Shown here one piece after another: positions 33,533 through 43,834 of a stretch of DNA of 64,000 nt. How positions within the stretch are numbered: position 1 is the first letter of the stretch; each line of letters opens with the position of its first letter. Source of the DNA: Bacillus sp. Cs-700 (GTDB lineage Bacteria > Bacillota > Bacilli > Bacillales > Guptibacillaceae); NCBI RefSeq assembly GCF_011082085.1, contig NZ_CP041063.1, forward strand, positions 372,001-436,000. Reading direction: 5' to 3'. A program made the translations under genes and the position numbers. The notes below the pieces were generated by a model. That model did no database searches. It was not told the DNA's origin and saw only the letters and a program-made list of their open reading frames with translations.

Positions 33533-35440
33533 ATGACTGTATCTATGCCGACAGAGTATGATCGGTATCTATTTCATCAGGGAAATTTATTTCAGGCTTA
33601 TCGTTCAATGGGCGCCCATTTAAGGGAAGAAGATGGACGGTTTGGAGTCAGGTTTACAGTCTGGGCTCCTCATGCTGTAGCAGTAGCCGTAACAGGGAAT
33701 TTTAATCAATGGGATACCACATCGCATCGTATGGAAAAAGTGGAAGAGTCAGGACTATGGTCGTTATTTGTAGAACACTTATCAGAAAATGAACTCTACA
33801 AATATGCTGTCGAAACAACTGCAGGGGAGACGCTTATGAAGTCTGATCCCTATGCTTTCTATTCGGAACTGAAACCGAAAACGGCTTCCATCGTAAAAAA
33901 AGTTGATCATTTTGACTGGCATGATACGAAGTGGATGGCGAAACGAAAAAAAACTGCCCCATATGATGGGCCGCTATCCATTTATGAAGTTCATCCAGGT
34001 TCCTGGCGTAGGAAAGAAGATGGTTCCTATTATTCCTATAAGGATCTGATGCATGAATTGATTCCTTATGTGAAGGAACATGGGTATACCCACATTGAAT
34101 TAATGCCGGTAATGGAGCATCCATTTGATCGCTCGTGGGGTTATCAAATTACAGGGTACTTTTCGGTCACAAGTCGTTTTGGTGAGCCTGATGATTTAAA
34201 GGCGTTTATCGATAAATGTCATCAGGAAGATATTGGCGTGATTTTTGATTGGGTCCCTGCTCATTTTTGTAAAGATGCCCACGGGCTCGGTCAGTTTGAC
34301 GGCGGACCGGTATTTGAACCGTCGGATCCGGCTCGAGCAGAACGGCATAATTGGGGAACGTATAATTTCGATTATAGTAAACCTGAAGTGGTCAGTTTTC
34401 TTATCTCGAATGCTGTCTTCTGGTTTGACTATTACCATATTGACGGGTTAAGGGTCGATGCAGTTTCACAGATGCTTCTTTATCACCATGACCATGAAAG
34501 CGGTGGCGTGGAAGGAGAGAATGCTGCAGCTAAGGAATTTATTCAGAAATTAAATCGAACAATCTTTGAACAATTCCCAAATGTTTTAATGATGGCAGAG
34601 GAGTCGACGGATTATCCGTTAGTAAGCGCACCTATTCATGAAGGTGGCCTCGGTTTCAATTATAAATGGAACATGGGATGGATGAATGATGTTCTGAAGT
34701 ACATGGAACTTCACATGGATGATCGTAAACACCATCATAACTTGTTAACGTTCTCTTTTTTCTACGCTTTTTCAGAAAACTATTTGTTGCCGCTTTCGCA
34801 TGATGAAGTGGTGCATGGGAAAAAGTCATTACTAAATAAGATGCCAGGTGACTATTGGCAAAAATTTGCCAATCTTCGAACGCTTTATGGGTACATGATG
34901 GCTCATCCCGGAAAAAAACTCCTCTTTATGGGAGGAGAATTTGGTCAATTCGTTGAATGGAAAGATTTATCTGAGCTTGACTGGTTGCTTTTTGACTATG
35001 ACATGCATAGGAAGATGAACGCTTATGTAAAAGAGCTCAATCATTTTTATCTTGATTCACGGGCAATGTGGCGCATTGATCATGAGTCTAAAGGTTTTGA
35101 ATGGATCGATGCGAACGATAACGCACAGTCTGTTCTCACCTTTATGAGAAAAGGCAAAGCAAAAGGAGATTGCGATATCGCGATTATTAATTTTTCTCCT
35201 AATGTGTACTATGATTATCGGATTGGCGTTCCATCTACTGGAACGTATATTGAAATGTTTAATAGCGATCAAGAAAAGTACGGTGGATCAGGTCAGTTAA
35301 ACGCAGACGAATTGCAAAGCGAAAAAACGCCCTATCACAATCAACCTTATAGCCTGATGCTTAAAGTACCACCGCTTGGAATTGTTGTTCTCGGCAAAAA
35401 AAATAAAAGCAACCTTGAAAGGAGAAATCGCTATGTCTAA
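33533..35440 (+). CDS. glgB: 1,4-alpha-glucan branching enzyme
   Basis: 635 aa GH13 enzyme that moves oligoglucan segments to make alpha-1,6 branches in glycogen. An N-terminal CBM48-like domain ([20 protein letters not shown], about 40-60) is followed by the TIM barrel with [31 protein letters not shown] (nucleophile Asp), MAEESTDYP (acid/base Glu) and [14 protein letters not shown] (stabilising Asp). GAGCGAGG precedes the ATG. First gene of glgBCDA, overlapping glgC by 8 nt. Confidence 0.95.
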   Translation: MTVSMPTEYDRYLFHQGNLFQAYRSMGAHLREEDGRFGVRFTVWAPHAVAVAVTGNFNQWDTTSHRMEKVEESGLWSLFVEHLSENELYKYAVETTAGETLMKSDPYAFYSELKPKTASIVKKVDHFDWHDTKWMAKRKKTAPYDGPLSIYEVHPGSWRRKEDGSYYSYKDLMHELIPYVKEHGYTHIELMPVMEHPFDRSWGYQITGYFSVTSRFGEPDDLKAFIDKCHQEDIGVIFDWVPAHFCKDAHGLGQFDGGPVFEPSDPARAERHNWGTYNFDYSKPEVVSFLISNAVFWFDYYHIDGLRVDAVSQMLLYHHDHESGGVEGENAAAKEFIQKLNRTIFEQFPNVLMMAEESTDYPLVSAPIHEGGLGFNYKWNMGWMNDVLKYMELHMDDRKHHHNLLTFSFFYAFSENYLLPLSHDEVVHGKKSLLNKMPGDYWQKFANLRTLYGYMMAHPGKKLLFMGGEFGQFVEWKDLSELDWLLFDYDMHRKMNAYVKELNHFYLDSRAMWRIDHESKGFEWIDANDNAQSVLTFMRKGKAKGDCDIAIINFSPNVYYDYRIGVPSTGTYIEMFNSDQEKYGGSGQLNADELQSEKTPYHNQPYSLMLKVPPLGIVVLGKKNKSNLERRNRYV

Positions 35441-36572
35441 AAAACGTTGTGTCGCCATGCTACTCGCAGGTGGTCAGGGGACAAGATTAGGAAAATTAAC
35501 GACTCGTCTTGCGAAGCCTGCCGTTCCGTTCGGAGGAAAATATCGCATTATTGATTTCACACTTAGTAATTGCAGCAATTCAGGTATTGATACGGTTGGC
35601 GTTCTCACTCAATATCAGCCGTACATACTCAATTCATATATCGGAATTGGCAGTTCATGGGATCTGGACCGGAAAAATGGAGGCGTTTCCGTTCTTCCCC
35701 CTTACATGGGCCAAAAGGGCGGCGAGTGGTACCGTGGCACAGCGAATGCGATTTACCAGAACATGTACTATATCAAGCAATATGACCCAGAATATGTTCT
35801 TGTTATTTCAGGGGACCACATTTATAAAATGGATTATTCTGAGATGCTTGATTATCATGAGCAGCGTGATGCGGATGCAACGATTGCGGTTCTTGAAGTA
35901 CCATGGAATGAAGCAAGTCGCTTCGGTATTATGAATACGGATGACGAAGATCGGATTGTTGAGTTTCAAGAGAAACCAGCTGAACCGAAAACAAATTTAG
36001 CATCGATGGGCATTTATATTTTCAATTGGAAAACGCTTCAAAAGTATCTAACAGAAGATGAGCAAAATCCTGGATCATCTAATGACTTTGGTAAAGATAT
36101 TATTCCAGCCATGATTGAAGACGAAAAGAACGTATTTGCTTACTCATTCAATGGATACTGGAAGGATGTTGGAACGTTACAAAGCTTGTGGGAAGCAAAC
36201 ATGGATCTTCTCGATGATGATCCAGCTTTGATTCTTAATGATCCAGCCTGGAAAATTTATTCGGTGAATCCAAATCAACCCCCACAATATATCGCTCCTC
36301 AAGCGAAAGTGACACGTTCACTAGTAAACGAAGGGTGCGTTGTCTATGGAGATGTTTATCGATCGGTTCTTTTCTACGGCGTGCACGTTGGACTTGGAAG
36401 TACGATTCGAAACTCAATCATTATGCCAAATGTAAAAATTGGAGCAAATGTAACGATTGAAAACGCGATTGTAGAAAGTGGCACTGTAGTAGAAGATGGT
36501 ATGTCATTAGGGTCAAGTGATGGTTCCATTTCTTTAATTGCTGATGGCGAAATCGTCTCGGTACCAAAATAG
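35433..36572 (+). CDS. glgC: Glucose-1-phosphate adenylyltransferase, catalytic subunit
   Basis: 379 aa from [20 protein letters not shown], with AAAGGAG upstream, inside the end of glgB. It makes ADP-glucose from glucose-1-P and [15 protein letters not shown] is the nucleotide loop, [19 protein letters not shown] the activator/substrate region, [10 protein letters not shown] the metal-Asp block and [11 protein letters not shown] the sugar-phosphate site. The C-terminal part is a left-handed beta-helix with hexapeptide repeats. It pairs with GlgD, encoded 17 nt downstream. Confidence 0.95.
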   Translation: MSKKRCVAMLLAGGQGTRLGKLTTRLAKPAVPFGGKYRIIDFTLSNCSNSGIDTVGVLTQYQPYILNSYIGIGSSWDLDRKNGGVSVLPPYMGQKGGEWYRGTANAIYQNMYYIKQYDPEYVLVISGDHIYKMDYSEMLDYHEQRDADATIAVLEVPWNEASRFGIMNTDDEDRIVEFQEKPAEPKTNLASMGIYIFNWKTLQKYLTEDEQNPGSSNDFGKDIIPAMIEDEKNVFAYSFNGYWKDVGTLQSLWEANMDLLDDDPALILNDPAWKIYSVNPNQPPQYIAPQAKVTRSLVNEGCVVYGDVYRSVLFYGVHVGLGSTIRNSIIMPNVKIGANVTIENAIVESGTVVEDGMSLGSSDGSISLIADGEIVSVPK

Positions 36573-36589
36573 AGTAGGGGGATTAAACG

Positions 36590-37696
36590 ATGAAAAAAGT
36601 AGTAGGAGTTATTAACCTCGTAGATGAAAAAAACACACTAAGTGAATTAACCAATCATCGAAGCTTTGCCTCTGTTCCATTTGCAGGGCGGTATCGATTG
36701 ATCGATTTCTCTTTATCAAACTTAACCAATGCAGGTGTTAACACGGTAGCCGTTTTTACTCGTGAAAAATACCGTTCATTATTTGACCATTTAGGTTCAG
36801 GCCGAGAATGGGATCTCGATCGTCATCAGGGAGGGCTTTTCTTCCAGCCCCCTGCAGATGAAGAACGCAGAAATTCTGGTGACATCCATTCATTTTATGA
36901 AAACCTTTCCTTTTTTAAGAGAAGCCTTTCTCATTATGTTCTTGTAACGAACGGACAGCTTGTCTGGAACGTAGATTTCGATCAAATTATTGACGAACAT
37001 GAAGCCGAGAATGCTGATATAACGGTTGTATACAAACCTTGTGACGACCCTTATACGAGTGGCAGTCATTATAACGTGTTATATACGAACGATGATGAGC
37101 GGGTAGATCGGTTAAATTTAGGTGTTGAACCGTTGCCGGGAGATAACGTGTTTTTGAACACCTTCTTGATGAAATCATCTCTCCTTATTTCTCTTGTTGA
37201 AGATAGTATTGAGAGTGGGAAGCATGAGTCCATTAATGAAGCGATTGCTGCAAACTTAGATCGTTACCATGTACACGCGCATCATTTTGGTGGATATGTT
37301 ACCTTCATCGATAGTGTTGAGAGCTACTATCGCTATAGTATGGAAATGCTTGATCCAAATGTGACGCAGGAATTATTTTATAACACGGGTCCAATTTATA
37401 CGAAAGTAAAGCACGAATCTCCTGCGAAGTATTTAGAAAGCTCCAGCGTATCGAACTCCTTGATTGCAAACGGCTGTACGATTTCAGGGACGGTAGAAAA
37501 TAGTATTTTGTTTAGAGGAATTAGAGTTGGAAAAGGTGCAGTTATTAGAAACAGTATCATTATGCAAAAGTGTGAAATTGGTGAGGGTGCAGTGATTGAG
37601 AATGTGATTCTCGATAAAGACGTTTCCGTATCACCAAACGAGAAGGTCATTTCAGAAGATCAACCACGCGTTATCGCAAAATCGACTGTCATTTAG
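36590..37696 (+). CDS. glgD: Glucose-1-phosphate adenylyltransferase, GlgD subunit
   Basis: 368 aa. It keeps the fold of GlgC (PFAGRYRLIDFSLSN; beta-helix repeats NSILFRGIRVGKGAVIRNSI), but the N-terminal GGQGTRL loop is replaced by VINLVDEKNTLSEL and the SGDH block reads TNGQLVWNVDFD. These losses are normal for GlgD, the partner subunit that boosts GlgC activity in Bacillus. GTAGGGGG precedes the ATG. Confidence 0.93.
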   Translation: MKKVVGVINLVDEKNTLSELTNHRSFASVPFAGRYRLIDFSLSNLTNAGVNTVAVFTREKYRSLFDHLGSGREWDLDRHQGGLFFQPPADEERRNSGDIHSFYENLSFFKRSLSHYVLVTNGQLVWNVDFDQIIDEHEAENADITVVYKPCDDPYTSGSHYNVLYTNDDERVDRLNLGVEPLPGDNVFLNTFLMKSSLLISLVEDSIESGKHESINEAIAANLDRYHVHAHHFGGYVTFIDSVESYYRYSMEMLDPNVTQELFYNTGPIYTKVKHESPAKYLESSSVSNSLIANGCTISGTVENSILFRGIRVGKGAVIRNSIIMQKCEIGEGAVIENVILDKDVSVSPNEKVISEDQPRVIAKSTVI

Positions 37697-37711
37697 TAGG
37701 GGGAACTTGTA

Positions 37712-39142
37712 ATGAACGTACTATTTGCCGCATCTGAAGGTCATCCATTTATTAAAACGGGTGGTCTTGGTGATGTGATCGGCGCTCTTCCAAAAGCACT
37801 TCAAAAACAGGGAGCGAACGTTTCTGTTATCTTACCTAAATATCAAGATATGAATGAGACGTTTAAACGTCAGCTTGAATTAAAAGAGACGATTACCGTT
37901 TCAGTTGGCTGGCGTGATAAATATTGTGGAATTGAGATGCTTAAGTATGACGGCATCACCTATTATTTCGTTGACAATGAATATTATTTTAAGCGAAGTG
38001 GTAGCTATGGATACTTTGATGACGGTGAGCGCTTTTCATTTTTTTGTAAAGCCGTATTAGAAGCGATCCCATATCTTGAAGATCAGCCTGACATTCTCCA
38101 TTGCCACGATTGGCAAACTGGGATGATTCCTGTACTAAAGAAAGCCCATTATAGAAACCACCCTTACTATGAGGGAATTAAGGTTGTTTATACAATTCAT
38201 AATTTGCGTTATCAGGGAATTTTTCCGAAGTCCATTTTGCATGATTTGCTAGATTTAAGTGAACTTCATTTCAATAATGAAGGGGTAGAGTTTCATGGTA
38301 ATGTAAGCTTCATGAAAGGTGGACTGCTTTATGCAGATTACATTACAACTGTAAGTCCATCGTATGCGGATGAAATTAAGCAGCCTTATTTCGGTGAATA
38401 CTTGGATGGAGTAATGAGGAAAAGAGAAAATGAATTTACTGGAATTATTAACGGAATTGATACGGATCTTTATGATCCAGCCAGTGATTCGGCTCTTGCT
38501 TATACGTATCACGCCTCACACCTTCTAAAAGAAAAAAACAAAACCGACCTTCAAAAGAATCTCGGTCTACAAATAGGCGAAGGCATTCCAGTTATTGCCC
38601 TTATTACGCGACTTGTCGAACAAAAGGGAATTGATTTGTTCTTCAGAGTCTTACCTGAAATAATGGAGCAAAAAGTCCAAGTAGTTGTTCTTGGAACAGG
38701 TGATGAGCATTACGAGCATATGCTTCGAGAAGCAGAAGCACGCTATCCTGGTAGATTTTCAGCAAACATTTATTTTGATGATGGTTTTGCGCGCCAGCTT
38801 TATGCTGCATCTGATTTGTTCTTAATGCCTTCCCAATTTGAGCCATGTGGCATTAGTCAGCTGATCGCGCTACGATATGGTAGTCTTCCCATTGTACGAG
38901 AAACGGGCGGCTTAAAAGATACTGTCCAACCTTATAACAAGTTTACAGGGGAGGGGCATGGGTTTAGTTTTGCGAACTATAATGCGCACGAAATGTTAGA
39001 TACAATTCGTCTTGCTCTTGATCTCTATCATCATGATGACATCACATGGAAAAAACTAGTTGTAAGAGCGATGCGTCTTAACTATTCGTGGGAAGCTTCA
39101 TCAGTAAAATACTTAAATTTGTATCAAAACCTATTAAAATAA
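37712..39142 (+). CDS. glgA: Glycogen synthase (ADP-glucose type)
   Basis: 476 aa GT5 glycosyltransferase that extends alpha-1,4-glucan from ADP-glucose. KTGGLGDVIGALPKAL near the N-terminus is the KxGGL ADP-glucose site; HCHDWQTGMIPV, VYTIHNLRYQG and NGIDTDLYDPASD are family blocks; PSQFEPCGISQLIALRYG holds the catalytic EPCGLxQ-type motif. Last gene of glgBCDA; a terminator follows instead of glgP, which ends the B. subtilis operon. Confidence 0.95.
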   Translation: MNVLFAASEGHPFIKTGGLGDVIGALPKALQKQGANVSVILPKYQDMNETFKRQLELKETITVSVGWRDKYCGIEMLKYDGITYYFVDNEYYFKRSGSYGYFDDGERFSFFCKAVLEAIPYLEDQPDILHCHDWQTGMIPVLKKAHYRNHPYYEGIKVVYTIHNLRYQGIFPKSILHDLLDLSELHFNNEGVEFHGNVSFMKGGLLYADYITTVSPSYADEIKQPYFGEYLDGVMRKRENEFTGIINGIDTDLYDPASDSALAYTYHASHLLKEKNKTDLQKNLGLQIGEGIPVIALITRLVEQKGIDLFFRVLPEIMEQKVQVVVLGTGDEHYEHMLREAEARYPGRFSANIYFDDGFARQLYAASDLFLMPSQFEPCGISQLIALRYGSLPIVRETGGLKDTVQPYNKFTGEGHGFSFANYNAHEMLDTIRLALDLYHHDDITWKKLVVRAMRLNYSWEASSVKYLNLYQNLLK

Positions 39143-39162
39143 TTTCAAACTTTACCGATAAG

Positions 39163-39193
39163 AAAAGCAGAGGGGAAACTCTCTGCTTTTTTC
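39163..39193 (+). terminator. Terminator of the glg operon
   Basis: AAAAGCAGAG, 8-nt loop, CTCTGCTTTTTT. Confidence 0.88.
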
Positions 39194-39233
39194 GTTAAGA
39201 ATGCTACAAATTTAAGATAGGAGAAAATGACTG

Positions 39234-40268
39234 ATGATATCATGTACAAAGTGCCAAACTATACCAAACATTCATTCTGCTGGTTATATAGAAATTTTTA
39301 CTACCGTTCCTCAGCTTAATCAAAGTTTACATGACCTCATGGATCGAAAGCAGCTAGAGCCTTCGCTAGTCATTCCTTTTGTTGGTCAAGAAGCTTTAGC
39401 GGATGTTTGTCGCCTGATCGCTTCGAATTTTAATCAGGCAGCAGTTGACATGTTTTTTTGCTCAACATACTCAGAGAATGAAAGGGAAAAAAGTCAACCA
39501 CTCTCATTCTCGCAATTTTATTCAAGAGTCCAGCACCCTGATTACATAGAAATAATGAAACAATCACTCTTTACAAGCCATATGCAGCCGATCATCACGC
39601 TTGCTGATCAGAGTGTTACAGGTTATGAGTTTTTAATGCGGCCTACGAGTGAAGACTATCTTTTTTATCCGAACGAATTATTTGAAATGGCAAGACAATC
39701 TGGTTTGCAGTCTTTTCTTGATAGTGCTGCAAGAATTGCTTCACTTAAAGTAAGCGCCTCTCATCTCGAAAATGGGACGAAGCGATTTATTAACTTCTTA
39801 CCATCTTCAATTTATGATCCTGCTCACTGCCTTCGAACGACGTTTCAAGCAGTGAATGCTTTCAAAATTGATCCGAATGACCTTGTGTTTGAAGTAGTGG
39901 AAACGGAGAAAATTAATGAGATTGCTCATTTGAAGAAGATTTTTAAAACCTATCAACAAGAGGGTATGAAAATGGCGCTCGATGATGTGGGATCAGGTTT
40001 TGCAACAAGAGAAATATTATTAGAATTAAAACCGGATTATGCAAAGATTGATCGAAGTTTGATTTCCCACAGTGACCAGGACCCTGTTAAACAGAAGTAT
40101 TTAATTGAAATGGTATCGTTGTCAAAAGAGGAAGGCATTACATTGCTCGCTGAAGGGATTGAACGAAAAGAAGAAGTTGATTTTTGTAAGGAAATAGGAA
40201 TCCCACTTGGTCAGGGCTACTATTTTGGACGTCCTGCAAAGGAACCTGTTACAGCTCTAAAAGTATAA
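39234..40268 (+). CDS. EAL-domain protein with cysteine-containing N-terminal module
   Basis: 344 aa. The EAL domain spans about 105-340: YEFLMRP (EAL position reads EFL, Glu kept), FINFLPSSIYD (Asn), FEVVETEKI (Glu), ALDDVGSGFA (Asp-Asp), AKIDRSLI (Lys), LLAEGIE (Glu) and GQGYYFGRP (Gln). Nearly all metal and substrate residues of c-di-GMP phosphodiesterases are kept, so activity is plausible. The first 100 residues start MISCTKCQTIPNIHSAG; this CxxC module may bind a metal or react to redox. No transmembrane segment. It lies just after the glycogen operon behind a separate terminator. Confidence 0.82.
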   Translation: MISCTKCQTIPNIHSAGYIEIFTTVPQLNQSLHDLMDRKQLEPSLVIPFVGQEALADVCRLIASNFNQAAVDMFFCSTYSENEREKSQPLSFSQFYSRVQHPDYIEIMKQSLFTSHMQPIITLADQSVTGYEFLMRPTSEDYLFYPNELFEMARQSGLQSFLDSAARIASLKVSASHLENGTKRFINFLPSSIYDPAHCLRTTFQAVNAFKIDPNDLVFEVVETEKINEIAHLKKIFKTYQQEGMKMALDDVGSGFATREILLELKPDYAKIDRSLISHSDQDPVKQKYLIEMVSLSKEEGITLLAEGIERKEEVDFCKEIGIPLGQGYYFGRPAKEPVTALKV

Positions 40269-40338
40269 GTGGTGAGACCTGACTAAATTCAAGTGAGTGA
40301 CGCTTATGGTCAAAAGCTTCATAACTTCTCAAACTACT

Positions 40339-40370
40339 AAGAAAAAGAAGGGCGCTCCCTTCTTTTTCTT
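40339..40370. terminator. Terminator after the EAL gene
   Basis: Perfect 14-bp stem AAGAAAAAGAAGGG with loop CGCT. Confidence 0.85.
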
Positions 40371-40430
40371 ATGGAAATTTAGACTAAAAACCGATATGCT
40401 TACGACAGATTACAAAATTGGGGTGACGGA

Positions 40431-41534
40431 ATGTTAACGTTTTATCAACGCTATGCACGTACAGCTTTTGATATTGGACTTATCGTATTAACCGTATTTC
40501 TAATAATGTTAGTATCTAGTTTTTTATTTGATATTGCAGCACCCATTATCGTAGGATATGTTATTTTTTTAATCATTGAACCTTTCGCACGTTTTCTACA
40601 TCGAAAAGGAATTGGGAAGACAGCCGCAACGACCATCTCAACGCTTTTGTTTGTTCTTGTTGTTTTAAGTGTGGTTTTTCTAGCGGGAGCTATTTTTGTT
40701 CTTCAGTTACAAAATCTAATCGGCTTAATTCCTGGATATGTTGCGAAGTTTCAGGATCAGATTATGAATTATATTGAATGGGGGCAGCTTCAGATAAATG
40801 CTCTCCCACCTGATGTACTTGAAAAGGCCCAGGACTTTTCATTAACTCTTGTAGAAAAGGCTTCCCTTATGCTTACTGCATTCTTAAATAGTGTGTTTGC
40901 CTTCGTCACTTCAATCCCAACACTTGTCATTAATTTTATTGTCGGAATCGTACTTGCTTATTTTTTAAGTATCGAAATTGAAATGTGGAAGCGAATTGCA
41001 GTAAAACGCACGCCGAATACGTTTAAGACCGCGTACTACTTCTTAAAGGAGAATGTATTAAGCGGGATTGGAGCGTACTTAAAGGCGCAGTTAAAGCTCA
41101 TAACGATTACGTTTGTTCTCGTTCTCTGTGGATTATGGATCTTGCGAGTAGATAATGCGTTTACTCTTGCTCTATTATCAGCGTTTTTTGATTTATTACC
41201 GCTTCTCGGTGTTTCGGCCATTTTTATACCGTGGGCTATTTATCTCTTTGCGGTAGGCCAAACATCTCTTGCAGTTTCGCTATTAATTTTGCTTGGGGTT
41301 GTCATGCTTGTGAGACAGATTATGGAGCCGAAAATCACGGGTGATTCTCTTGGTGTGTCAGCTTTTACAATTTTATCTTTTATGATTATTTCACTCTCAT
41401 TATTTGGGATTTCAGGAGTTATAATTTCACCGATTTTACTCATATTGATCAAAGCTCTTTATGATCATGGATATTTAAGTAAGTGGATTCATCTTCCTAG
41501 TGAAGAATTTTCAAATCCACAGGATAGACGGTAG
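40431..41534 (+). CDS. AI-2E family (YtvI/TqsA-like) membrane protein
   Basis: 367 aa with about seven or eight membrane helices. Two lie at 15-55 and one at 65-90, followed by an amphipathic loop (about 90-150) and further pairs to residue 345. PLLGVSAIFIPWAIYLF and IMEPKITGDSLGVSAF are family hallmarks. The family is named for AI-2 export in E. coli but includes Na+/H+ antiporters and sporulation membrane proteins in bacilli; substrate here unknown. The stop is 15 nt before the lysozyme-like gene, so the two are probably an operon. Confidence 0.82.
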   Translation: MLTFYQRYARTAFDIGLIVLTVFLIMLVSSFLFDIAAPIIVGYVIFLIIEPFARFLHRKGIGKTAATTISTLLFVLVVLSVVFLAGAIFVLQLQNLIGLIPGYVAKFQDQIMNYIEWGQLQINALPPDVLEKAQDFSLTLVEKASLMLTAFLNSVFAFVTSIPTLVINFIVGIVLAYFLSIEIEMWKRIAVKRTPNTFKTAYYFLKENVLSGIGAYLKAQLKLITITFVLVLCGLWILRVDNAFTLALLSAFFDLLPLLGVSAIFIPWAIYLFAVGQTSLAVSLLILLGVVMLVRQIMEPKITGDSLGVSAFTILSFMIISLSLFGISGVIISPILLILIKALYDHGYLSKWIHLPSEEFSNPQDRR

Positions 41535-41549
41535 GAAGGAAGAACGAAT

Positions 41550-42143
41550 GTGAAACGAACGGGAAGCTTAATTATCGTAACGATTATCATTAGTGCTGTG
41601 ATTGGCTTGATTTTAAAGCAGTCACCGGATTCTTTTTCTCAGCCATTAAAAAAATCCGAGGTACCAGAGGAGTATATTGATCTCTACCGTGAAGCAGGAG
41701 ATGAATATGATGTGCAATGGGAGCTTCTCGCGGCTGTTCATCGTGTTGAAACAAAGTTCTCCACGATGTCGACATTAGAAAGTCCAAAAGGAGCAATCGG
41801 CCATTATCAATTTATGCCTTTAACCTGGATCGGTTGGAGTTATGGCGGCAGCCGTCTTGGTGAACTTGATAAGGATGATTTAGTGGATATTACGGATTTA
41901 GAGCTTATTCAAAAACACGGTGGATATGGAAAAGATGGAAACGGTGATGGAAAAGCGGATCCTTATAATCTTAAAGATGCTGCTTATACAGCAGCAAGCT
42001 ACCTTTCAGCCAATGGAGCTAGTGAGGGAAGACTGGAAAGCGCGCTGTTTGCTTACAACCAAAGCGATGAGTACGTCGAAGAAGTGCTATCATTCTATAA
42101 TGAATATAAAGAAAACGCTACAGTTGTGAAATTAGATCCTTGA
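41550..42143 (+). CDS. Lysozyme-like lytic transglycosylase, membrane anchored
   Basis: 197 aa starting at GTG after GGAAGGAAGAA. Residues about 5-24 are a hydrophobic anchor. The extracellular part is a lysozyme-like fold: LLAAVHRVETKFS (catalytic Glu candidate), GAIGHYQFMPLTWIGWS and an NGDGKADPYNLKDAAYTAASYL segment, also seen in the lysozyme-like domain of CwlT-type enzymes. Likely trims peptidoglycan at the membrane surface. Confidence 0.82.
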   Translation: MKRTGSLIIVTIIISAVIGLILKQSPDSFSQPLKKSEVPEEYIDLYREAGDEYDVQWELLAAVHRVETKFSTMSTLESPKGAIGHYQFMPLTWIGWSYGGSRLGELDKDDLVDITDLELIQKHGGYGKDGNGDGKADPYNLKDAAYTAASYLSANGASEGRLESALFAYNQSDEYVEEVLSFYNEYKENATVVKLDP

Positions 42144-42205
42144 TTCAATGTAATGGTACAGTGCTTTCACATATGATAAAATCACGATTAGAAGGGGGCG
42201 ATTGC

Positions 42206-43327
42206 GTGAAGATTATTTCAATCGAACCGACTCCAAGTCCAAATTCGATGAAAATTAATTTAAGTGAAGAGTTACCAGCTGGAGCCACAAGGCAGTATAA
42301 ACTTGAGACTGATCTCACAAATGCTCCAGCGTATATTCAGAAATTAATGGCCGTTCCAGGCGTAAAGGGCCTTTATCATGTGATGGATTTTATTGCTCTA
42401 GAACGAAATGCGAAATACGCCTGGGAAGATATTCTCCCAGGTGCAAGAGAGGCGTTCGGTGAAGTTGTTGAAGAATACAAAGCATTAGAGCAGGCTTCTG
42501 AAGATTTCGGTGAAATAAAAGTATCAATCCAAATGTTTCGTGGCATCCCAATGCAAGTGAAGCTAGAAGAAGGGGAATCTGAACAGCGCTTTGGATTACC
42601 TGAGCGCTTTATGCAAGCAGCAATGAAAGCCTCAGCAGCTTCAGAAAATATGGTGATGGAGCGACAGTGGAAGGAACAAAATCCAAGGTACGGTTCACCT
42701 GAAGAAATCGGACAAGAGGTTACAGAAGAAATTGCGGCTACTTACAGTGAAGAGCGTCTTGAAGCACTTGTAAAAGCAGCATTTTCAGATCAAAGTGAAT
42801 CAATTAAGCAAGAGAAAAAAGTGGTCACCCTTGCGATGCTTGATGATGCTGACTGGAAGGTCAGATACGCCGCACTTGACCGTATGGATCCAGAACTTAC
42901 TGATTTACCAGTGCTAGAAAAGGCATTGCAGGATGAAAAAGCTTCTGTACGACGCTTATCAGTCGTTTTCCTCGGTATGATTGAATCGAAGGAAGTGCTT
43001 CCGCTTCTTTATCAAGCATTGAAAGATAAGTCTGTTACAGTAAGACGAACAGCTGGAGATTGTTTGTCTGATCTAGGTTATGTTGAAGCCATTCCCGAAA
43101 TGATTGAATCGCTACAAGATCGTAACAAGCTTGTTCGATGGAGAGCGGCAATGTTCTTATATGAAGTGGGAGATGAAACAGCAATTCCGGCACTTGAACA
43201 AGCGGCAAATGATCCGGAGTTTGAAGTAAAGATGCAGGCTGGTATGGCGTTAGAGAGGATAAAAGGTGGAGAAGAAGCAAAAGGATCTGTCTGGCATCAA
43301 ATGACGCAAGCAAGAAAGTCAAATTAA
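42206..43327 (+). CDS. Conserved virulence factor C family protein (CvfC/YpgR-like)
   Basis: 373 aa from GTG 42206, with AAGGGGG 7 nt upstream; the frame is open to 42140. The first about 85 residues are a NifU/Nfu N-terminal-type domain: KIISIEPTPSPNSMKINL and VPGVKGLYHVMDFIAL. The C-terminal half has HEAT/PBS-lyase-like repeats (DWKVRYAALDRM; EKASVRRLSVVFLGM; VTVRRTAGDCLSDLG; NKLVRWRAAMFLYEVG). It may be a scaffold for Fe-S or redox proteins. A bacilliredoxin gene follows 20 nt later, which supports a thiol/redox role. Confidence 0.85.
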   Translation: MKIISIEPTPSPNSMKINLSEELPAGATRQYKLETDLTNAPAYIQKLMAVPGVKGLYHVMDFIALERNAKYAWEDILPGAREAFGEVVEEYKALEQASEDFGEIKVSIQMFRGIPMQVKLEEGESEQRFGLPERFMQAAMKASAASENMVMERQWKEQNPRYGSPEEIGQEVTEEIAATYSEERLEALVKAAFSDQSESIKQEKKVVTLAMLDDADWKVRYAALDRMDPELTDLPVLEKALQDEKASVRRLSVVFLGMIESKEVLPLLYQALKDKSVTVRRTAGDCLSDLGYVEAIPEMIESLQDRNKLVRWRAAMFLYEVGDETAIPALEQAANDPEFEVKMQAGMALERIKGGEEAKGSVWHQMTQARKSN

Positions 43328-43347
43328 ATTCACAGGAGGTATAGGAT

Positions 43348-43776
43348 ATGAATCCATACGAAGAATATATGCGCCAGATGGCACAGCCAATGCGTGATGA
43401 ATTAACATCAGCTGGTTTTGAAGAGCTTACAACACCGGATGAAGTAGCAAGCTTTATTACGGAGAAAAAGGGAACCTCACTTGTCTTTATCAACTCCGTG
43501 TGTGGTTGTGCAGCTGGTCTCGCTCGCCCTGCCGCTCGTGAAGCGATTGAGTATGAAAAGAAACCAGAACATCTTGTGACCGTTTTTGCAGGACAGGATC
43601 GTGAAGCAACTGGAAAAATGCGTGAATATCTAGAAGGTTATGAACCATCATCACCTTCCATCGCCCTTTTAAAAGATGGTCAGGTACTTCACTTTATTCC
43701 AAGAGAAGAAATTGAAGATCATGATGTGGAAGAAATCGTAGCAAACTTGACAGGAGCTTTTGAACAATATTGTTAA
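43348..43776 (+). CDS. brxA: Bacilliredoxin BrxA (YphP)
   Basis: 142 aa thioredoxin-fold protein with the CGC active site in INSVCGCAAGLARPA. It removes bacillithiol from S-bacillithiolated proteins after oxidative stress. The start MNPYEEYMRQMAQPMR, the VTVFAGQDREATGKMREY segment and the C-terminal Cys match B. subtilis YphP. CAGGAGG precedes the ATG. Cotranscribed with CvfC and followed by a perfect hairpin terminator. Confidence 0.93.
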   Translation: MNPYEEYMRQMAQPMRDELTSAGFEELTTPDEVASFITEKKGTSLVFINSVCGCAAGLARPAAREAIEYEKKPEHLVTVFAGQDREATGKMREYLEGYEPSSPSIALLKDGQVLHFIPREEIEDHDVEEIVANLTGAFEQYC

Positions 43777-43779
43777 TGA

Positions 43780-43810
43780 CAAAACTCCACTCATATGAGT
43801 GGAGTTTTGC
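43780..43810. terminator. Terminator after brxA
   Basis: Perfect palindrome CAAAACTCCACTCAT and its complement. Confidence 0.85.
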
Positions 43811-43834
43811 TCGAGTTAATAGGAGGTCGATAAA

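Noticed and set aside
43035-43493. 152-codon minus-strand frame
   Set aside because: Fully antisense to the CvfC and bacilliredoxin genes; low-complexity Leu/Ser composition typical of a shadow frame.
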